A stretch of 64,000 nucleotides of DNA from Actinokineospora inagensis DSM 44258. GTDB taxonomy: Bacteria; Actinomycetota; Actinomycetes; Mycobacteriales; Pseudonocardiaceae. The DNA lies in NCBI RefSeq assembly GCF_000482865.1, contig NZ_AXWW01000037.1, forward strand, positions 22,235-86,234, in the 5' to 3' direction. The position numbers and the translations under genes are program-made. The notes under the pieces were generated by a model. That model searched no databases. It had not been told where the DNA came from and saw only the letters and a list, made by a program, of their open reading frames with translations. This document shows, piece after piece, positions 36,283 through 45,301 of the stretch (position 1 is the stretch's first letter; each line of letters opens with the position of its first letter).

Positions 36283-37061
36283 GGGCGGGTTCCGTTCAGG
36301 TGGACATCGGGAGCGGGGAGATCAGCGGGCAGGTCGTCCTGCGAGGCGGGGGCTTGGGCGCGCAGGAGGTCCGCCAAGGACGCGGCGGCCTTGCCCAGCG
36401 CGGACCGCGACGGAGAGCGGCGCCCCGGCTGCCCGCCCAGCACCGCGGCACCGCGAGGGTCATGAGGCAGCCGGGCGAGCACGTCGACCCCCAGCTCGCG
36501 CTCCACTTCCCTGGTTGGATAGCCCTCGCCGACCAGCACCAGAGCGGGGTGCGGTGTCCACTTCGCCACGGTGTCGAGCTTCTGCGCGACGTGCGCCAGC
36601 TCGTCGTCGCGCGCCCGCGCCAGCAGGACGGTCACCTCGGCGGTGCGCAGCAGCGGCAGTGCCGGGGACTGGGCGTCGATCCGCCCGACATCGCAGATCA
36701 CCACCTGCCCCGCCACCTCCGCCGAGGCACGCACCACTGACGACGACCCACCCGCCAACACCGCCAACGCCGACCGGGCCTGCTCCGCGCCGACCGGCCC
36801 CGCCACCACCCGCAACCCACCCGGCAACACCTGGACGTGCTGGGCCAACAGACCGGGATCGCTGTCGCGCCGCGCCGCCGCGGCCAGCGACTTGAGCCCC
36901 GGGTTCTCCTCCAGCCGCCACCGCGCCAGCAGATCCCCGCCCCCCGGATCGGCCTCGACCACGACCGGCTCCTCCGGGCCGGTCCACCGCGCGCCCAACG
37001 CCACCGACAGGGTCGTCGCCCCCGGGGAACCCTTGACCGAACAGACCACGACCAACATCAC
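36279..37061 (-). CDS. TadZ/CpaE-like ParA-type ATPase
   Basis: 260-residue MinD/ParA-fold protein with deviant Walker A KGSPGATT near residues 10-17 and switch-like segments VVEADPGGGDL and QVVICDVGRIDAQS. Such proteins place Tad pilus systems at specific cell sites. It overlaps the SAF gene and TadA by four bases each. Confidence 0.82.
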   Translation of the reverse strand: MMLVVVCSVKGSPGATTLSVALGARWTGPEEPVVVEADPGGGDLLARWRLEENPGLKSLAAAARRDSDPGLLAQHVQVLPGGLRVVAGPVGAEQARSALAVLAGGSSSVVRASAEVAGQVVICDVGRIDAQSPALPLLRTAEVTVLLARARDDELAHVAQKLDTVAKWTPHPALVLVGEGYPTREVERELGVDVLARLPHDPRGAAVLGGQPGRRSPSRSALGKAAASLADLLRAQAPASQDDLPADLPAPDVHLNGTRP

Positions 37062-37762
37062 CGACCACCCCCGACCGCGACCACCGACACCTGCGCCGCG
37101 GACGCACCCGCCAACTCACGGGCACCGGCCTCCGGCAGCTCCAGCGACATCACCGTGGTCTGCTCGCTCTGCCGCGCCTGGACATCGGTCACCACCGCAC
37201 GAACCGTGCGCGGCGCCGCTACCGACGCCGTCGAAGTCCCGGTGGAGGCTGGTGGGCTGATGAGCACCAGGACGTGCGTGCCAGGTGTCAGCGACGGCGG
37301 GAACTGACCGTCCTTCAACCCCACCGCGGTGATCGCCGACCCCGCGGCAGGAACCTCTGCGACGCCGAGAAGCCCTCTGCTGAGCAGCGTCCCCGCGGGC
37401 GCCGGGTAGGCCATCGTCGTCCCCACCACCGTGGTCGACTCCGACGCGGTCACTACGTCCAGTCCACTGTCGACGGAGATGCTGACCTGCCGCAGATCCT
37501 GCCCCGCAAGCACCTGGCCGACCGTCACCGCCCGCGCCAACGCCAACACCGTGACCCGGTTGCCCGCCTGCGTGGCCACATAGACCCCCGCACCCGCGCA
37601 CGCCACCACCAACAGAACCCCGAGCAACAGATACGGCGCACGCCGCCGCACAGCCCCATTGACCCGCGAACCCGTCGCCGCGCGTCCCGCCCGCCCGGTG
37701 CTCGACCAGCCACGCGGACCGGATCTCTCGTCCGCGGCCGACCGCGATGTCACAGTTGCCAC
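37058..37762 (-). CDS. SAF-domain (CpaB/RcpC-like) pilus protein
   Basis: 234-residue protein with one N-terminal membrane helix (APYLLLGVLLVVACAGAGVY) and a SAF domain (VTVLALARAVTVGQVL, then PAPAGTLLSRGLLG). CpaB/RcpC proteins act at the cell envelope during Flp pilus assembly. GTG 37762 has GAAGGAGGG six bases upstream, better than the longer start at 37783. First gene of the tightly overlapped Tad run. Confidence 0.82.
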   Translation of the reverse strand: MATVTSRSAADERSGPRGWSSTGRAGRAATGSRVNGAVRRRAPYLLLGVLLVVACAGAGVYVATQAGNRVTVLALARAVTVGQVLAGQDLRQVSISVDSGLDVVTASESTTVVGTTMAYPAPAGTLLSRGLLGVAEVPAAGSAITAVGLKDGQFPPSLTPGTHVLVLISPPASTGTSTASVAAPRTVRAVVTDVQARQSEQTTVMSLELPEAGARELAGASAAQVSVVAVGGGR

Positions 37763-37861
37763 CCGATGCCCTCCTTCAGGCACAGCTCCGCCCCGGCACG
37801 CATTCGGAGAAACAGCGCACCCAGCAAGAAGAATGAGATTGAAACGTCTACACAGGATTGA

Positions 37862-38680
37862 TCAGCGCGAGCCGAGAGCCTGGATCTCCACCACACGGAA
37901 CGCCGTCGTGGTCGACGTGGTCAACTCGGGAAACGTCCCACCCGCTCCGGCACCCGCCCACGACACCGACCAATGAATCGTCGCGGTCACCGGATATCGC
38001 TCATTCGCCCGCCGAAAGGTATGCCCACACGTCGGCGACGCCGCCCGCGGATCACCACCGAGCAGCGGGTCACCGGGCCCGTTGCACGTGACCGTCGCCC
38101 CGTCACCCATCGACCAGGTCACCGCCGTCGGCCGCGCAGTCGCGGTCACCGACACCCCCGGCACCGACGCGGTCACCGACACCGGCACCCAAGCGCCACG
38201 GTCCACCCACAACCACGTCGGCAGGTTCACAAGCTGGTTCTGCGCCGGACTCGCCAAGATCGACGGCCGCGGCAACGACAACCGATTCCGCGCCGTCTCC
38301 GCCAACACCTGTGGCGACACCGGCGCGGGAGCGGCATCCGCCACCCAGAACGGACCGTCCTGGAAGTCCGGTAAGCAAGTCAGCAGGTACCAACCACCGC
38401 CCGTGGTCGGCTGCCCCGGCTCCGAGTAGTCGTCGACCTTGTCCCACCGACACGCCGAATTGTCCGGACCGACCGCAGAATCACCACTCCCACCGCTCCC
38501 GGGGAGGTGAACGCTACCTTCGTTATGTCCCCCACCATTCCCTGCGCCCACATCGCACCCGGCCTCTGGTAGGTCGCCGCATTCCGCGCCACCCCAGCCA
38601 CCATCCGCCATAGCCGCCGGAGCAGTGATTGTCAGCACCGCCGCAGCTAGTCCGGCTGCGATGCCCACCAGCCTCAACAT
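37862..38680 (-). CDS. Secreted protein of the Tad locus
   Basis: 272 residues from ATG 38680: signal peptide LVGIAAGLAAAVLTITAPAA with cleavage near AMADGG, then a Gly-rich segment and a beta-rich C-terminal domain (TARPTAVTWSMGDGATVTC). Conserved beside actinobacterial Tad genes, where it is often misnamed ATP/GTP-binding protein; no nucleotide motif is present. The longer start at 38719 would overlap the lipoprotein gene further. It is separated from the SAF gene by about 100 bases that could hold a promoter. Confidence 0.72.
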   Translation of the reverse strand: MLRLVGIAAGLAAAVLTITAPAAMADGGWGGAECGDLPEAGCDVGAGNGGGHNEGSVHLPGSGGSGDSAVGPDNSACRWDKVDDYSEPGQPTTGGGWYLLTCLPDFQDGPFWVADAAPAPVSPQVLAETARNRLSLPRPSILASPAQNQLVNLPTWLWVDRGAWVPVSVTASVPGVSVTATARPTAVTWSMGDGATVTCNGPGDPLLGGDPRAASPTCGHTFRRANERYPVTATIHWSVSWAGAGAGGTFPELTTSTTTAFRVVEIQALGSR

Positions 38681-39231
38681 GTCCCCACCGCCTGGATGGC
38701 GAACCGGGTCACCCTCCATGACCCGTCCTCTTGGCGAACTACCTCCGCGGTGATCGCCTGACGACCACCCGGCACGTTGTCTTTCAACTCACCTGTCGTC
38801 TTGTACTTCAACCAGTTCGTGCTGTCACCACAGTCCCCGATCATCGCGGTATTGCCCTGGAGACTCGTGACTCGTGGATCGTTCTTCGGCGTACCCTTGG
38901 TCACCACCTGGCTCGCGTGATCCCGGTACAGACTCCGAGTGATCGTGTTCAACGCCTCGCCCTTGGCATACTTCGCCAGCTCCACGGACTGCCAGTCCGA
39001 GGTCAATCCGGCCTGCGCCATCGCCCGCCACATGCCGAGATAGGTGTCCGAGGCAGCACGTCCATCGCGCTCGTCCGCCGACTCAGTGGTCGTCGCTACC
39101 GCGGCGCTCGGTGTCGAACTTGTCGGCTGTCTGGCCGAGGTCGGCGGCGGACCGGCAGACGAGCCACCGCACCCCGCCGTCAGCACCACCACCGCCACGC
39201 CAGCAACGGCCGGGATCGTCTTCGGAGACAT
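38674..39231 (-). CDS. Putative lipoprotein of the Tad locus
   Basis: 185 residues with signal peptide and lipobox VLTAGC near residue 21, a Ser/Thr/Pro-rich linker, and a compact domain (GMWRAMAQAGLTSDWQSVEL to the end) resembling the NTF2-like exported domains found next to conjugation or pilus genes. It overlaps the start of the secreted protein gene by seven bases, so the two are coupled. Function unknown. Confidence 0.72.
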   Translation of the reverse strand: MSPKTIPAVAGVAVVVLTAGCGGSSAGPPPTSARQPTSSTPSAAVATTTESADERDGRAASDTYLGMWRAMAQAGLTSDWQSVELAKYAKGEALNTITRSLYRDHASQVVTKGTPKNDPRVTSLQGNTAMIGDCGDSTNWLKYKTTGELKDNVPGGRQAITAEVVRQEDGSWRVTRFAIQAVGTC

Positions 39232-39515
39232 AAGAACCCCCAGGGTGAGAGTCAGTTCGCCCCTAACGGGCTCACCAGCATCGTCCTCCGAGTTCTACAG
39301 CCACTCACCCAGGAGACATCAACGTCTCCAAGGTGGAGTCACCGATGACGCAATGCCACTAAGCCTCAAACATAACCCGATTGGCCTACCGAGAGGATGT
39401 CTATCTAGGTCAACTCCACACAGCGTGACAATACTCGGAGCTATTGACTGGCGGGCGCTCGTATGGAGAATCCGATTTCAACCGTTCGAGTGACAGCGAA
39501 GACCGGAGAGACACG

Positions 39516-40148
39516 GTGGCGAACTGGATCTTTATCGGATCGTGGGCGTTGATCGGAGCGGTGCTGGCCGTGCCGGCCGCGGCACTTGTGCGGTTGTTGG
39601 ATCACGCCGAGACCACCGCTTTGCGCGGACATTGGAAGCAGGTCATTTGGTCGACAGCGACGTTCACCCTGCTCGCTACGCGCCTCGGGTCAAGCTCCGC
39701 TCTGCTCATCTACTCGGCTCTGGCGGCGTTCGTCGTCCCGCTCATATTCGTTGATCTGCGCAACCACCGGCTTCCCACTAAGCCCATCCTCGTGGCGGCC
39801 ATCACGACCACGGTCATGCTCGTTGTCATCGCCGTGGTCGGCAGTCAGCTCAGTGGCCTGCTCCACGCCTTGGCGGCCGCAGCTATCTCCCTGGTTCTAC
39901 TCACCGCCATCTACTTGATCGCCCCAGGTTTCGTCGGCGGTGGCGACATACGTCTGGCGACGCTGCTAGTCCTTGGTCTCGGCTGGACGAGCTGGGCAGC
40001 GGCTGCCCGCGGCATCTTTCTTGGCCTGATCATCAGCTCCGTATACGGGATGTGTTGTCTGCTGCTGCGGAAAGTGGATCGACGAGGTCATATAGCGCTC
40101 GGCCCGGCACTTGCCATAGGTGCGCTGGGCTCGATTCTCATGGCCTGA
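39516..40148 (+). CDS. Prepilin peptidase (A24, TadV-like)
   Basis: 210-residue membrane protease cutting Flp/TadE leader peptides after Gly. Catalytic Asp residues are Asp80 in IFVDLRNHRLP and Asp144 in GGGDIRLATL, set in about six hydrophobic helices. GTG 39516 has GGAGAG five bases upstream; the frame to 39444 adds a polar, unlikely leader. It is divergent from the Tad operon across 284 non-coding bases that contain a GGAGAC/GTCTCC palindrome (39312-39329). The 3' end overlaps the DUF397 gene on the other strand by 11 bases. Confidence 0.85.
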   Translation: MANWIFIGSWALIGAVLAVPAAALVRLLDHAETTALRGHWKQVIWSTATFTLLATRLGSSSALLIYSALAAFVVPLIFVDLRNHRLPTKPILVAAITTTVMLVVIAVVGSQLSGLLHALAAAAISLVLLTAIYLIAPGFVGGGDIRLATLLVLGLGWTSWAAAARGIFLGLIISSVYGMCCLLLRKVDRRGHIALGPALAIGALGSILMA

Positions 40149-40515
40149 CGAGGCCGTAACCCGTTGAGTCTGGCGAAGGGGAAGTCAGGGCGAACTCGCC
40201 ATCGACGACTCCAGCGACGAAGGCGGACCATTCGTCCGCATCGAAGCGTAGCTCGGTCTCGCTTGCGAGGGACGTGACGACCGTGTCGTCACCGGCTTTG
40301 CTGATAGTGGCCACTCCATTCGCACTCTTTGACCCACCTTCCGCCTCGCGGAGGAAGTCGGGCCAGACTTCGTAGGGGAACGTGATTGTGCCGCCAGAGC
40401 GGTGCTTGCTGTGTCGAATGACCACGCCGTTGTGCGCTGGGGCGACTTCGACGCAGTTCTCGCCGTTGCTGCTGCGAGTGGAGGTCCGCCATGCGAGACC
40501 GTCGATAAGAGCCAT
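40138..40515 (-). CDS. DUF397 family protein
   Basis: 125-residue protein of two DUF397-like repeats: LAWRTSTRSSNGENCVEVA in the first half and FDADEWSAFVAGVVDGEF at the end. DUF397 proteins are partners of the DUF5753/XRE regulators encoded next to them in actinomycetes, in a toxin-antitoxin-like or signalling pairing that has not been firmly defined. ATG 40515 lies immediately after the regulator's stop; the longer frame is a shadow. Confidence 0.85.
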   Translation of the reverse strand: MALIDGLAWRTSTRSSNGENCVEVAPAHNGVVIRHSKHRSGGTITFPYEVWPDFLREAEGGSKSANGVATISKAGDDTVVTSLASETELRFDADEWSAFVAGVVDGEFALTSPSPDSTGYGLVRP

Positions 40516-40516
40516 G

Positions 40517-41383
40517 TCAGTCCTCCGAGTTGGTTGCCAGGGCCTCGATGCGTGCGGCGATGGCCGCGGCGGAGTCGGACTCCGACAACGCGGTGGCGCA
40601 CAACCGGTCCGCGGACAGCACGTAGGCCCCGACCTGGTCTTGATCTTGGATGTAGATCGCCCCAGTGGGGTATTCGATGTAGCCGATGCTCTGGGCCTCG
40701 TCGAAGTCCAGTAGCAGGAAGTCTCCGTCGAGACCGTCATGGACAGTGACGTCAACCGGCATGACGTGAAGTTCGACGTTGCCGCGCTCCATCAGCACGA
40801 GCAGATGCTCCAGTTGTCCTCGCATGACCCGCGGGCCGCCGACAACACGCTCAAGGACGTACTGCTCGATGACGGTTCGCAGTCGCAGCGGGTTGGCCTC
40901 GTCGGTTAGCCGTTGTCGAGCCATTCGCGCTCGGACGACGTGCGGGGCGTCCATCGGTGGAACGCGGAGGTTGCCCACCAGCAGCGCAGCGGCGTAGTCG
41001 GGTGTTTGGAGTTGGCCAGGCAACAGCATCGACTCGTAGGAGAACTCGGTGGCGGCTAGGCCCTCAAGACCGACGAAAGTCTTGAACCAGTTGGGCAGCA
41101 CGTCGCTGAACGGTGCCCACCAGGTGCCCTGGTCGGCCCGTCCTGCCAACGAAGCCATGCGGTCAACATGTTCAACATCGGCGCCGTATGACCGAAGCAG
41201 CGCGGTGACCTCATCGGGCTTCTGCTGAGTCTTCCCGCTCTCCAGGTAGTTGATCTTCGCCTGGCTACAGCCGAGCACGTTCGCGGCCTCGGTCTGCTTC
41301 CGGTTCACCCGCTCGCGGGTCGCCTTGAGATCGTGCCCGATCAGGAAGCGCAACGCGGACGGGTCCGCGCGATGGTCGGCCAC
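40517..41383 (-). CDS. XRE-family regulator with DUF5753 domain
   Basis: 288 residues: an Xre helix-turn-helix at 15-70 (TRERVNRKQTEAANVLGCSQ) and the DUF5753 domain from about 90 (FVGLEGLAATEFSYES, LPGQLQTPDYAAAL, GPRVMRGQLEHLL). GTG 41383 follows GGGAGGG. Together with the DUF397 gene it forms the usual pair. Its promoter faces the radical SAM operon across the palindrome at 41473-41490, so cross-regulation is possible. Confidence 0.88.
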   Translation of the reverse strand: MADHRADPSALRFLIGHDLKATRERVNRKQTEAANVLGCSQAKINYLESGKTQQKPDEVTALLRSYGADVEHVDRMASLAGRADQGTWWAPFSDVLPNWFKTFVGLEGLAATEFSYESMLLPGQLQTPDYAAALLVGNLRVPPMDAPHVVRARMARQRLTDEANPLRLRTVIEQYVLERVVGGPRVMRGQLEHLLVLMERGNVELHVMPVDVTVHDGLDGDFLLLDFDEAQSIGYIEYPTGAIYIQDQDQVGAYVLSADRLCATALSESDSAAAIAARIEALATNSED

Positions 41384-41472
41384 TGGTGCCCTCCCGTATG
41401 CCAGTCAGATCGCGCACAGTCTCGCACCGACCATGTCATACAGTCGCAGGGCCACCTGGTTGGCGTATAGCT

Positions 41473-41490
41473 GCCTGTATATATACAGGC
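41473..41490. promoter_or_regulatory. Perfect 18-bp palindrome GCCTGTATATATACAGGC
   Basis: Self-complementary over all 18 bases, in the divergent promoter region between the XRE/DUF5753 gene and the radical SAM operon. The TGTATA-TATACA core resembles operators of GntR-type regulators in actinomycetes; a GntR regulator is encoded at 52335-53060. Confidence 0.6.
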
Positions 41491-41559
41491 TAGCCTACGA
41501 CTGTGGCACCCCACGCTGGCACGCGTGTTGGACGGACCACGAACCGCAGGTAGGCGATC

Positions 41560-41673
41560 ATGTTCGGTCTTCTTGACGCACCGAGCCCGATCGGCCGCAC
41601 GCGGGCCGATGCAGCGAGCGGAGAAGCGGTCATGTGGTGCAGACGACGCAAGGTCGGTCGGTGGGTGACATGA
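41560..41673 (+). CDS. 37-residue peptide ORF coupled to a radical SAM gene
   Basis: Begins MFGLLDAPSPIGRTRADAAS and ends MWCRRRKVGRWVT. ATG 41560 follows AGGTAGG by a few bases, and the stop overlaps the ATG of the radical SAM gene (ATGA at 41670). A second in-frame ATG at 41632, with GGAG upstream, would give only the last 13 residues. An acidic/neutral leader-like half and a Trp/Cys/Arg-rich tail make it a candidate RiPP precursor, but it may equally be a translational-coupling leader. No homology is known to me; the call rests on spacing, coupling and context. Confidence 0.45.
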   Translation: MFGLLDAPSPIGRTRADAASGEAVMWCRRRKVGRWVT

Positions 41674-42842
41674 ACGCACGCCCCGGACTTGGAACCCGAC
41701 GGGTCGTTCATCCACGTCGCACGTGGACCGAGGTTGTGGATCAGCACGCCACCTGGATCGCGGTGAACCCCGTGCAAGGTTGCCCGAAGGTCTGTTCGTA
41801 CTGCTTCCTGAACGAACGGGGGCAGACCGCGGTGCGCCCCGAGCAGTTGGCCAGCCCCGCCGAGACAGCGGATCTCCTCGCGTCGTCACCGTTCTACGAG
41901 CCAGATCGCCCGATTGCGCTCTACACCTGGACGGACGTGATGGCACTGCCTGCGTCTCGCGCGCACCTGGTTGAGTTGCTGGACGTGCTGGTCCAGTGCC
42001 AGGTTCCCAACCCGGTCGTACTGATCACCAAGTGCGCCATCCCCGACGACACCCTGGATGCGGTTGTCAAAGCCCGGAAGGCAGGGCTTCGGCTGATCGT
42101 GTACGTGAGCTACTCCGGCTTGGGCCGCGATGTCGAACACGGCATCCGGCATGACGAGTTGAAGGCCAACTTCCCTCGGCTGGCCCAGGCTGGAGTGCCA
42201 ATCGTGCACTACTGGCGGCCTGCGTTTCCCGAGTCGGCAACGGAAGCGACGATGGAGACGGTGCTCGCCTGGGCTGCGGAGTACGCGCACTGCACCGTCG
42301 CGGCTGGCCTGAAGGTCGAACCCGACGCGTTGCCGCGGCTGGCGGGCCTGTGGCCGGAGCTGGCGACGACGCCGGGCGTCACCGAAGCCGAAGGCGTCTA
42401 CCCCCGCGAGTTCTGGGAGTTCATCCACGCCACCCACCAGCGTCACCCTGGCTATCCGCTGTTCCACACCAACTCCTGCGCGTTGGCGTACGTGCTGGGA
42501 ACCACCGATCGGTTCGGCGTGTTCGGCAGCGAGGTATGCACGTTGCGAAACCAGTGCCCCACCCAACAGCGGCGTCGCTGCGAAGCCGATGTCCTTCGTC
42601 GACCCCACCTGACGGAGACGATGATTGACACAGCCCTGAACCGACGTGGCCACCCCGCGCCGTTCACCTTCGACCAAACCCGCGGTGAGGTTGAAGTTCA
42701 CCAGGCACTCCCGACCAACGTCGTCGCCGCGTTGACCCAAGACCTCGGCGTCCGTGTCCGCGTCACCCGCCAGCACGATGACCCGTACTGGAACAGTGGA
42801 ACCGCCGGAGCAGTACCGCTGATCCTCGGTGATGCGCGGTGA
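41670..42842 (+). CDS. Radical SAM protein
   Basis: 390-residue enzyme with the CX3CX2C cluster motif at Cys38, Cys42 and Cys45 (QGCPKVCSYCFL), preceded by WIAVNPVQ as in SplB-like radical SAM proteins. A barrel follows (PIALYTWTDVMALP, VVLITKCAIP, LRLIVYVSYSGLGRD). A second cysteine group near residues 272-307 (FHTNSCALAY, CTLRNQCPTQQRRRC) may bind another Fe-S cluster. No SPASM label can be assigned with certainty. ATG 41670 overlaps the tiny upstream ORF; GTG 41634 would add 12 residues. It leads a coupled operon with kinase-, nucleotidyltransferase- and Nudix-like genes. Substrate unknown. Confidence 0.82.
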   Translation: MNARPGLGTRRVVHPRRTWTEVVDQHATWIAVNPVQGCPKVCSYCFLNERGQTAVRPEQLASPAETADLLASSPFYEPDRPIALYTWTDVMALPASRAHLVELLDVLVQCQVPNPVVLITKCAIPDDTLDAVVKARKAGLRLIVYVSYSGLGRDVEHGIRHDELKANFPRLAQAGVPIVHYWRPAFPESATEATMETVLAWAAEYAHCTVAAGLKVEPDALPRLAGLWPELATTPGVTEAEGVYPREFWEFIHATHQRHPGYPLFHTNSCALAYVLGTTDRFGVFGSEVCTLRNQCPTQQRRRCEADVLRRPHLTETMIDTALNRRGHPAPFTFDQTRGEVEVHQALPTNVVAALTQDLGVRVRVTRQHDDPYWNSGTAGAVPLILGDAR

Positions 42843-43390
42843 CTCCCGAGGACCTGGCCGAGGTGCTGGTGGAGGTACGCAGGCTACGAACCGGGTTCGC
42901 TAATACTGCGCCGATGCCGTGGTCGGCTACGACGGCTGCCGCCGAGATGACGGTCCAGGTCGGGCACCTCGCTCTGTGCCTGCTGCGTCGATGGGGAACC
43001 GACACCACCGACCTCGATGATCCGCAGCGCCCGATCACCAACACGGGCGATGAGCTGGCTGACGTACTGTTGGCCAGCCTCAGCGTGCCCACACTGGCCG
43101 ACACGGTGCCCACTGCTCTCCCCACGTCTCAGACCGAGGGACACATCGGTGAGGTCGAGCGGTTCCTGCGTCTGCTGATCGCCGCCGGGCGGCTCGCTGA
43201 AGCCGCGATGATGCACGATGGCTATCGTCACCAACCCACGGGAACGCTGCCGACGATCCCGGCGGCAAGTGCCACAGCGGTTACAGCCGCCGACGCCTTG
43301 GCCAGTGCACTCGGGCTGGACCTGCTCGCCGAGTTCCGCGCGATGGTGACCGACGCCAACGCATTCCTCCGCGATCGGACCATGACATGA
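42839..43390 (+). CDS. MazG-like/unknown helical protein
   Basis: 183 residues, largely helical. AAAEMTVQVGHLALCLLRRW followed by GDELADVLLASLSV resembles the two acidic helices of MazG-type NTP pyrophosphohydrolases (ExxE...ExxD), though the first motif is weak. GTG 42839 overlaps the previous stop, and its stop overlaps the next ATG. If MazG-like, it would clear a nucleotide by-product in the pathway; this is inference. Confidence 0.65.
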   Translation: MTPEDLAEVLVEVRRLRTGFANTAPMPWSATTAAAEMTVQVGHLALCLLRRWGTDTTDLDDPQRPITNTGDELADVLLASLSVPTLADTVPTALPTSQTEGHIGEVERFLRLLIAAGRLAEAAMMHDGYRHQPTGTLPTIPAASATAVTAADALASALGLDLLAEFRAMVTDANAFLRDRTMT

Positions 43391-44181
43391 CCAGCCACGG
43401 CGAGTTTGCCGCACATCGCCGCGACGGAGACGATGTGATCAAGATCTTGGCTGGACGGCATCCAGCGGGAGTCCCGTCGGTGGCAGCCGCACAAGACCTC
43501 GGTATTGCCGGGATGATCACCTACCTTTCCACCCTGCGAGCAGCCGCGGTCATCTTGCCGGACGGGCTGGAGGTGATATCCGACCGACCGTTGACGGTGC
43601 GTCATCGCTGGGTGCCCGGCCCTGTGTTGCTCGATCATGCTCGGGTCGATCCATCGCGCTTTGTCGACGCGGTCATCGAGGTCGCCGGGTGGGTACGCGC
43701 GTTGGACGGCACGGACGCCCGTGTAGACACCAACTTGGCCAACTTCTGCCTCAACGCCGACGGTGTAGTCCTAGTCGACGTGTTGCCGCCACTGATCCCA
43801 AGCCGACGTCCGGAAGCATCGAGCCTGTTCGACGTGCTGTTCTCCGCCTTGTGCTTCGAGACACCGGTCATCCTCGATGCCCTGATCGGTTACGCCACCA
43901 GGGCCTTGCTGCACGCCGAGGCCAACCTCGCATCCGACCGGCGTGCGGACCTGGAACGGCAGCTATCACCGGGAATCGACCATTCGACCGACGTGTTCCC
44001 CGCATCGTGGTTCCGATCACGAGCCATCGTGGCCCTGCGCGCGCTGAACGGCGATGTCGAGCAGACCAGCGTGGACGACTACTTCGCCTTGACCTCAGTG
44101 CGGGCGTTTCGGGACCTTCCCGAGGCAGCACGCGTAGACCGCGTTCGGCAGGTCAACCGACTCTTGAGGGGCGAGTCCTGA
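43387..44181 (+). CDS. Kinase-fold (phosphotransferase-like) protein
   Basis: 264 residues. The segment RVDTNLANFCLNADGVVLVD with VLPPLIP after it resembles the catalytic loop and metal-binding Asp of aminoglycoside-kinase-type folds (D-x4-N then V-D), but the N-terminal ATP-binding lobe is short. It may phosphorylate a small molecule or peptide, or be degenerate. Overlaps the MazG-like gene by four bases, and the HPr-kinase-like gene starts one base after its stop. Confidence 0.6.
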   Translation: MTSHGEFAAHRRDGDDVIKILAGRHPAGVPSVAAAQDLGIAGMITYLSTLRAAAVILPDGLEVISDRPLTVRHRWVPGPVLLDHARVDPSRFVDAVIEVAGWVRALDGTDARVDTNLANFCLNADGVVLVDVLPPLIPSRRPEASSLFDVLFSALCFETPVILDALIGYATRALLHAEANLASDRRADLERQLSPGIDHSTDVFPASWFRSRAIVALRALNGDVEQTSVDDYFALTSVRAFRDLPEAARVDRVRQVNRLLRGES

Positions 44182-44182
44182 C

Positions 44183-45301
44183 ATGATCTCGACTCCCAAT
44201 TCCGTGGCTGGACTGTCCACGTGGAACTGCCATGTGGGTGATGTGGCGTTCGCGATCACCGCACCCTCGTCATGGCTACCGGTGCAGCGCGCCCACCTCT
44301 CGGAGTTCCTGACAACGCCGCCGGGCGAACTCGACCTCGACGCGTTCACCATCGACGTGCACACCGACGACACGGCGTTCCACCAGATCGCCGAAACCGT
44401 CACTCGCTCGACAACCGCGAGCGTCATCGAACCGGTCCCAGGTCTCTTCCTGCGAGAGGCCCCGCAGCCGAACGGAGAGCGCCGCTACCTCGTCGCCGCG
44501 GACAACGTCGAGTCCCAACCCGGCGCGTACGCAGTTGCCGTACAGGGGCGCGACATCGAACTGTTCACCCACAGCGGCACCGCACGCCCCCACCGGTACC
44601 CGATCAGACTCGTCCGTGAGGCGATGCTGCGCACCTACGAGGACGCAGGCGGCGTCATCTTCCACGCAGCGGGCGTGGACCTCGACGGCGCTGGTGTGAT
44701 GATCTGCGGCCCCCGCGGCGCTGGCAAGACCACCACCACGGCCACACTCCTGCGCACGCCCGGCGCGGCCCTGCTGTCCAACGATCGCCTCGTACTCCAC
44801 AGCGGAGACCACATGGTCGCTGTGCCGTTGCCCGTGCCGACCGCGCGCGGCACGATCCAGGCGTTTCCCGAACTGGAACACCTCGTGCACGACGGCTTGG
44901 ACATGCTGCCCGCGGACTTCGGCGCGACGGTGAAGCACGCGTTCACCGCCCGCGAGTTTGCCGAGGCGTTCGGTGCTCGCCTCACCTCGCGGTCGGTACT
45001 GCGCCTGATTGTGGTTCCCCGATTGACCGACACCGCCGAGCCTGCCCGTACGCGGCGGCTGCCGCTGCGTGAAGCCCTTGAGGTCGTCGCAGCGAACTGC
45101 TTCACCCCGCGCGATGAGTTCTGGGTCCGGCCTTGGGTGGTTCCACGCCACAGCACCGATGACCAACTCCGCGAACAGGCAGGCACCACCATCAGGCACA
45201 TTGCGACCACCGTGCCTTGCGTTGAAGTGAGCCTCGGCGTCCACAACCCGATCGGCGACCTCGCTCGCGCCGTGCTCGACATGACAGGGGGACTTGAGTG
45301 A
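44183..45301 (+). CDS. HPr-kinase-related (HprK-like) kinase
   Basis: 372-residue P-loop kinase. FHAAGVDLDGAGVMICGPRG with Walker A GPRGAGKTT at 176-184 and LLSNDRLVL match the HPr serine kinase fold; the first 150 residues form a separate beta-rich part. HprK-like enzymes without HPr occur in peptide natural-product clusters, e.g. those phosphorylating the C-terminal Ser of some lasso peptides. Here it lies between a kinase-fold protein and a nucleotidyltransferase. Its stop overlaps the next GTG. Confidence 0.78.
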   Translation: MISTPNSVAGLSTWNCHVGDVAFAITAPSSWLPVQRAHLSEFLTTPPGELDLDAFTIDVHTDDTAFHQIAETVTRSTTASVIEPVPGLFLREAPQPNGERRYLVAADNVESQPGAYAVAVQGRDIELFTHSGTARPHRYPIRLVREAMLRTYEDAGGVIFHAAGVDLDGAGVMICGPRGAGKTTTTATLLRTPGAALLSNDRLVLHSGDHMVAVPLPVPTARGTIQAFPELEHLVHDGLDMLPADFGATVKHAFTAREFAEAFGARLTSRSVLRLIVVPRLTDTAEPARTRRLPLREALEVVAANCFTPRDEFWVRPWVVPRHSTDDQLREQAGTTIRHIATTVPCVEVSLGVHNPIGDLARAVLDMTGGLE

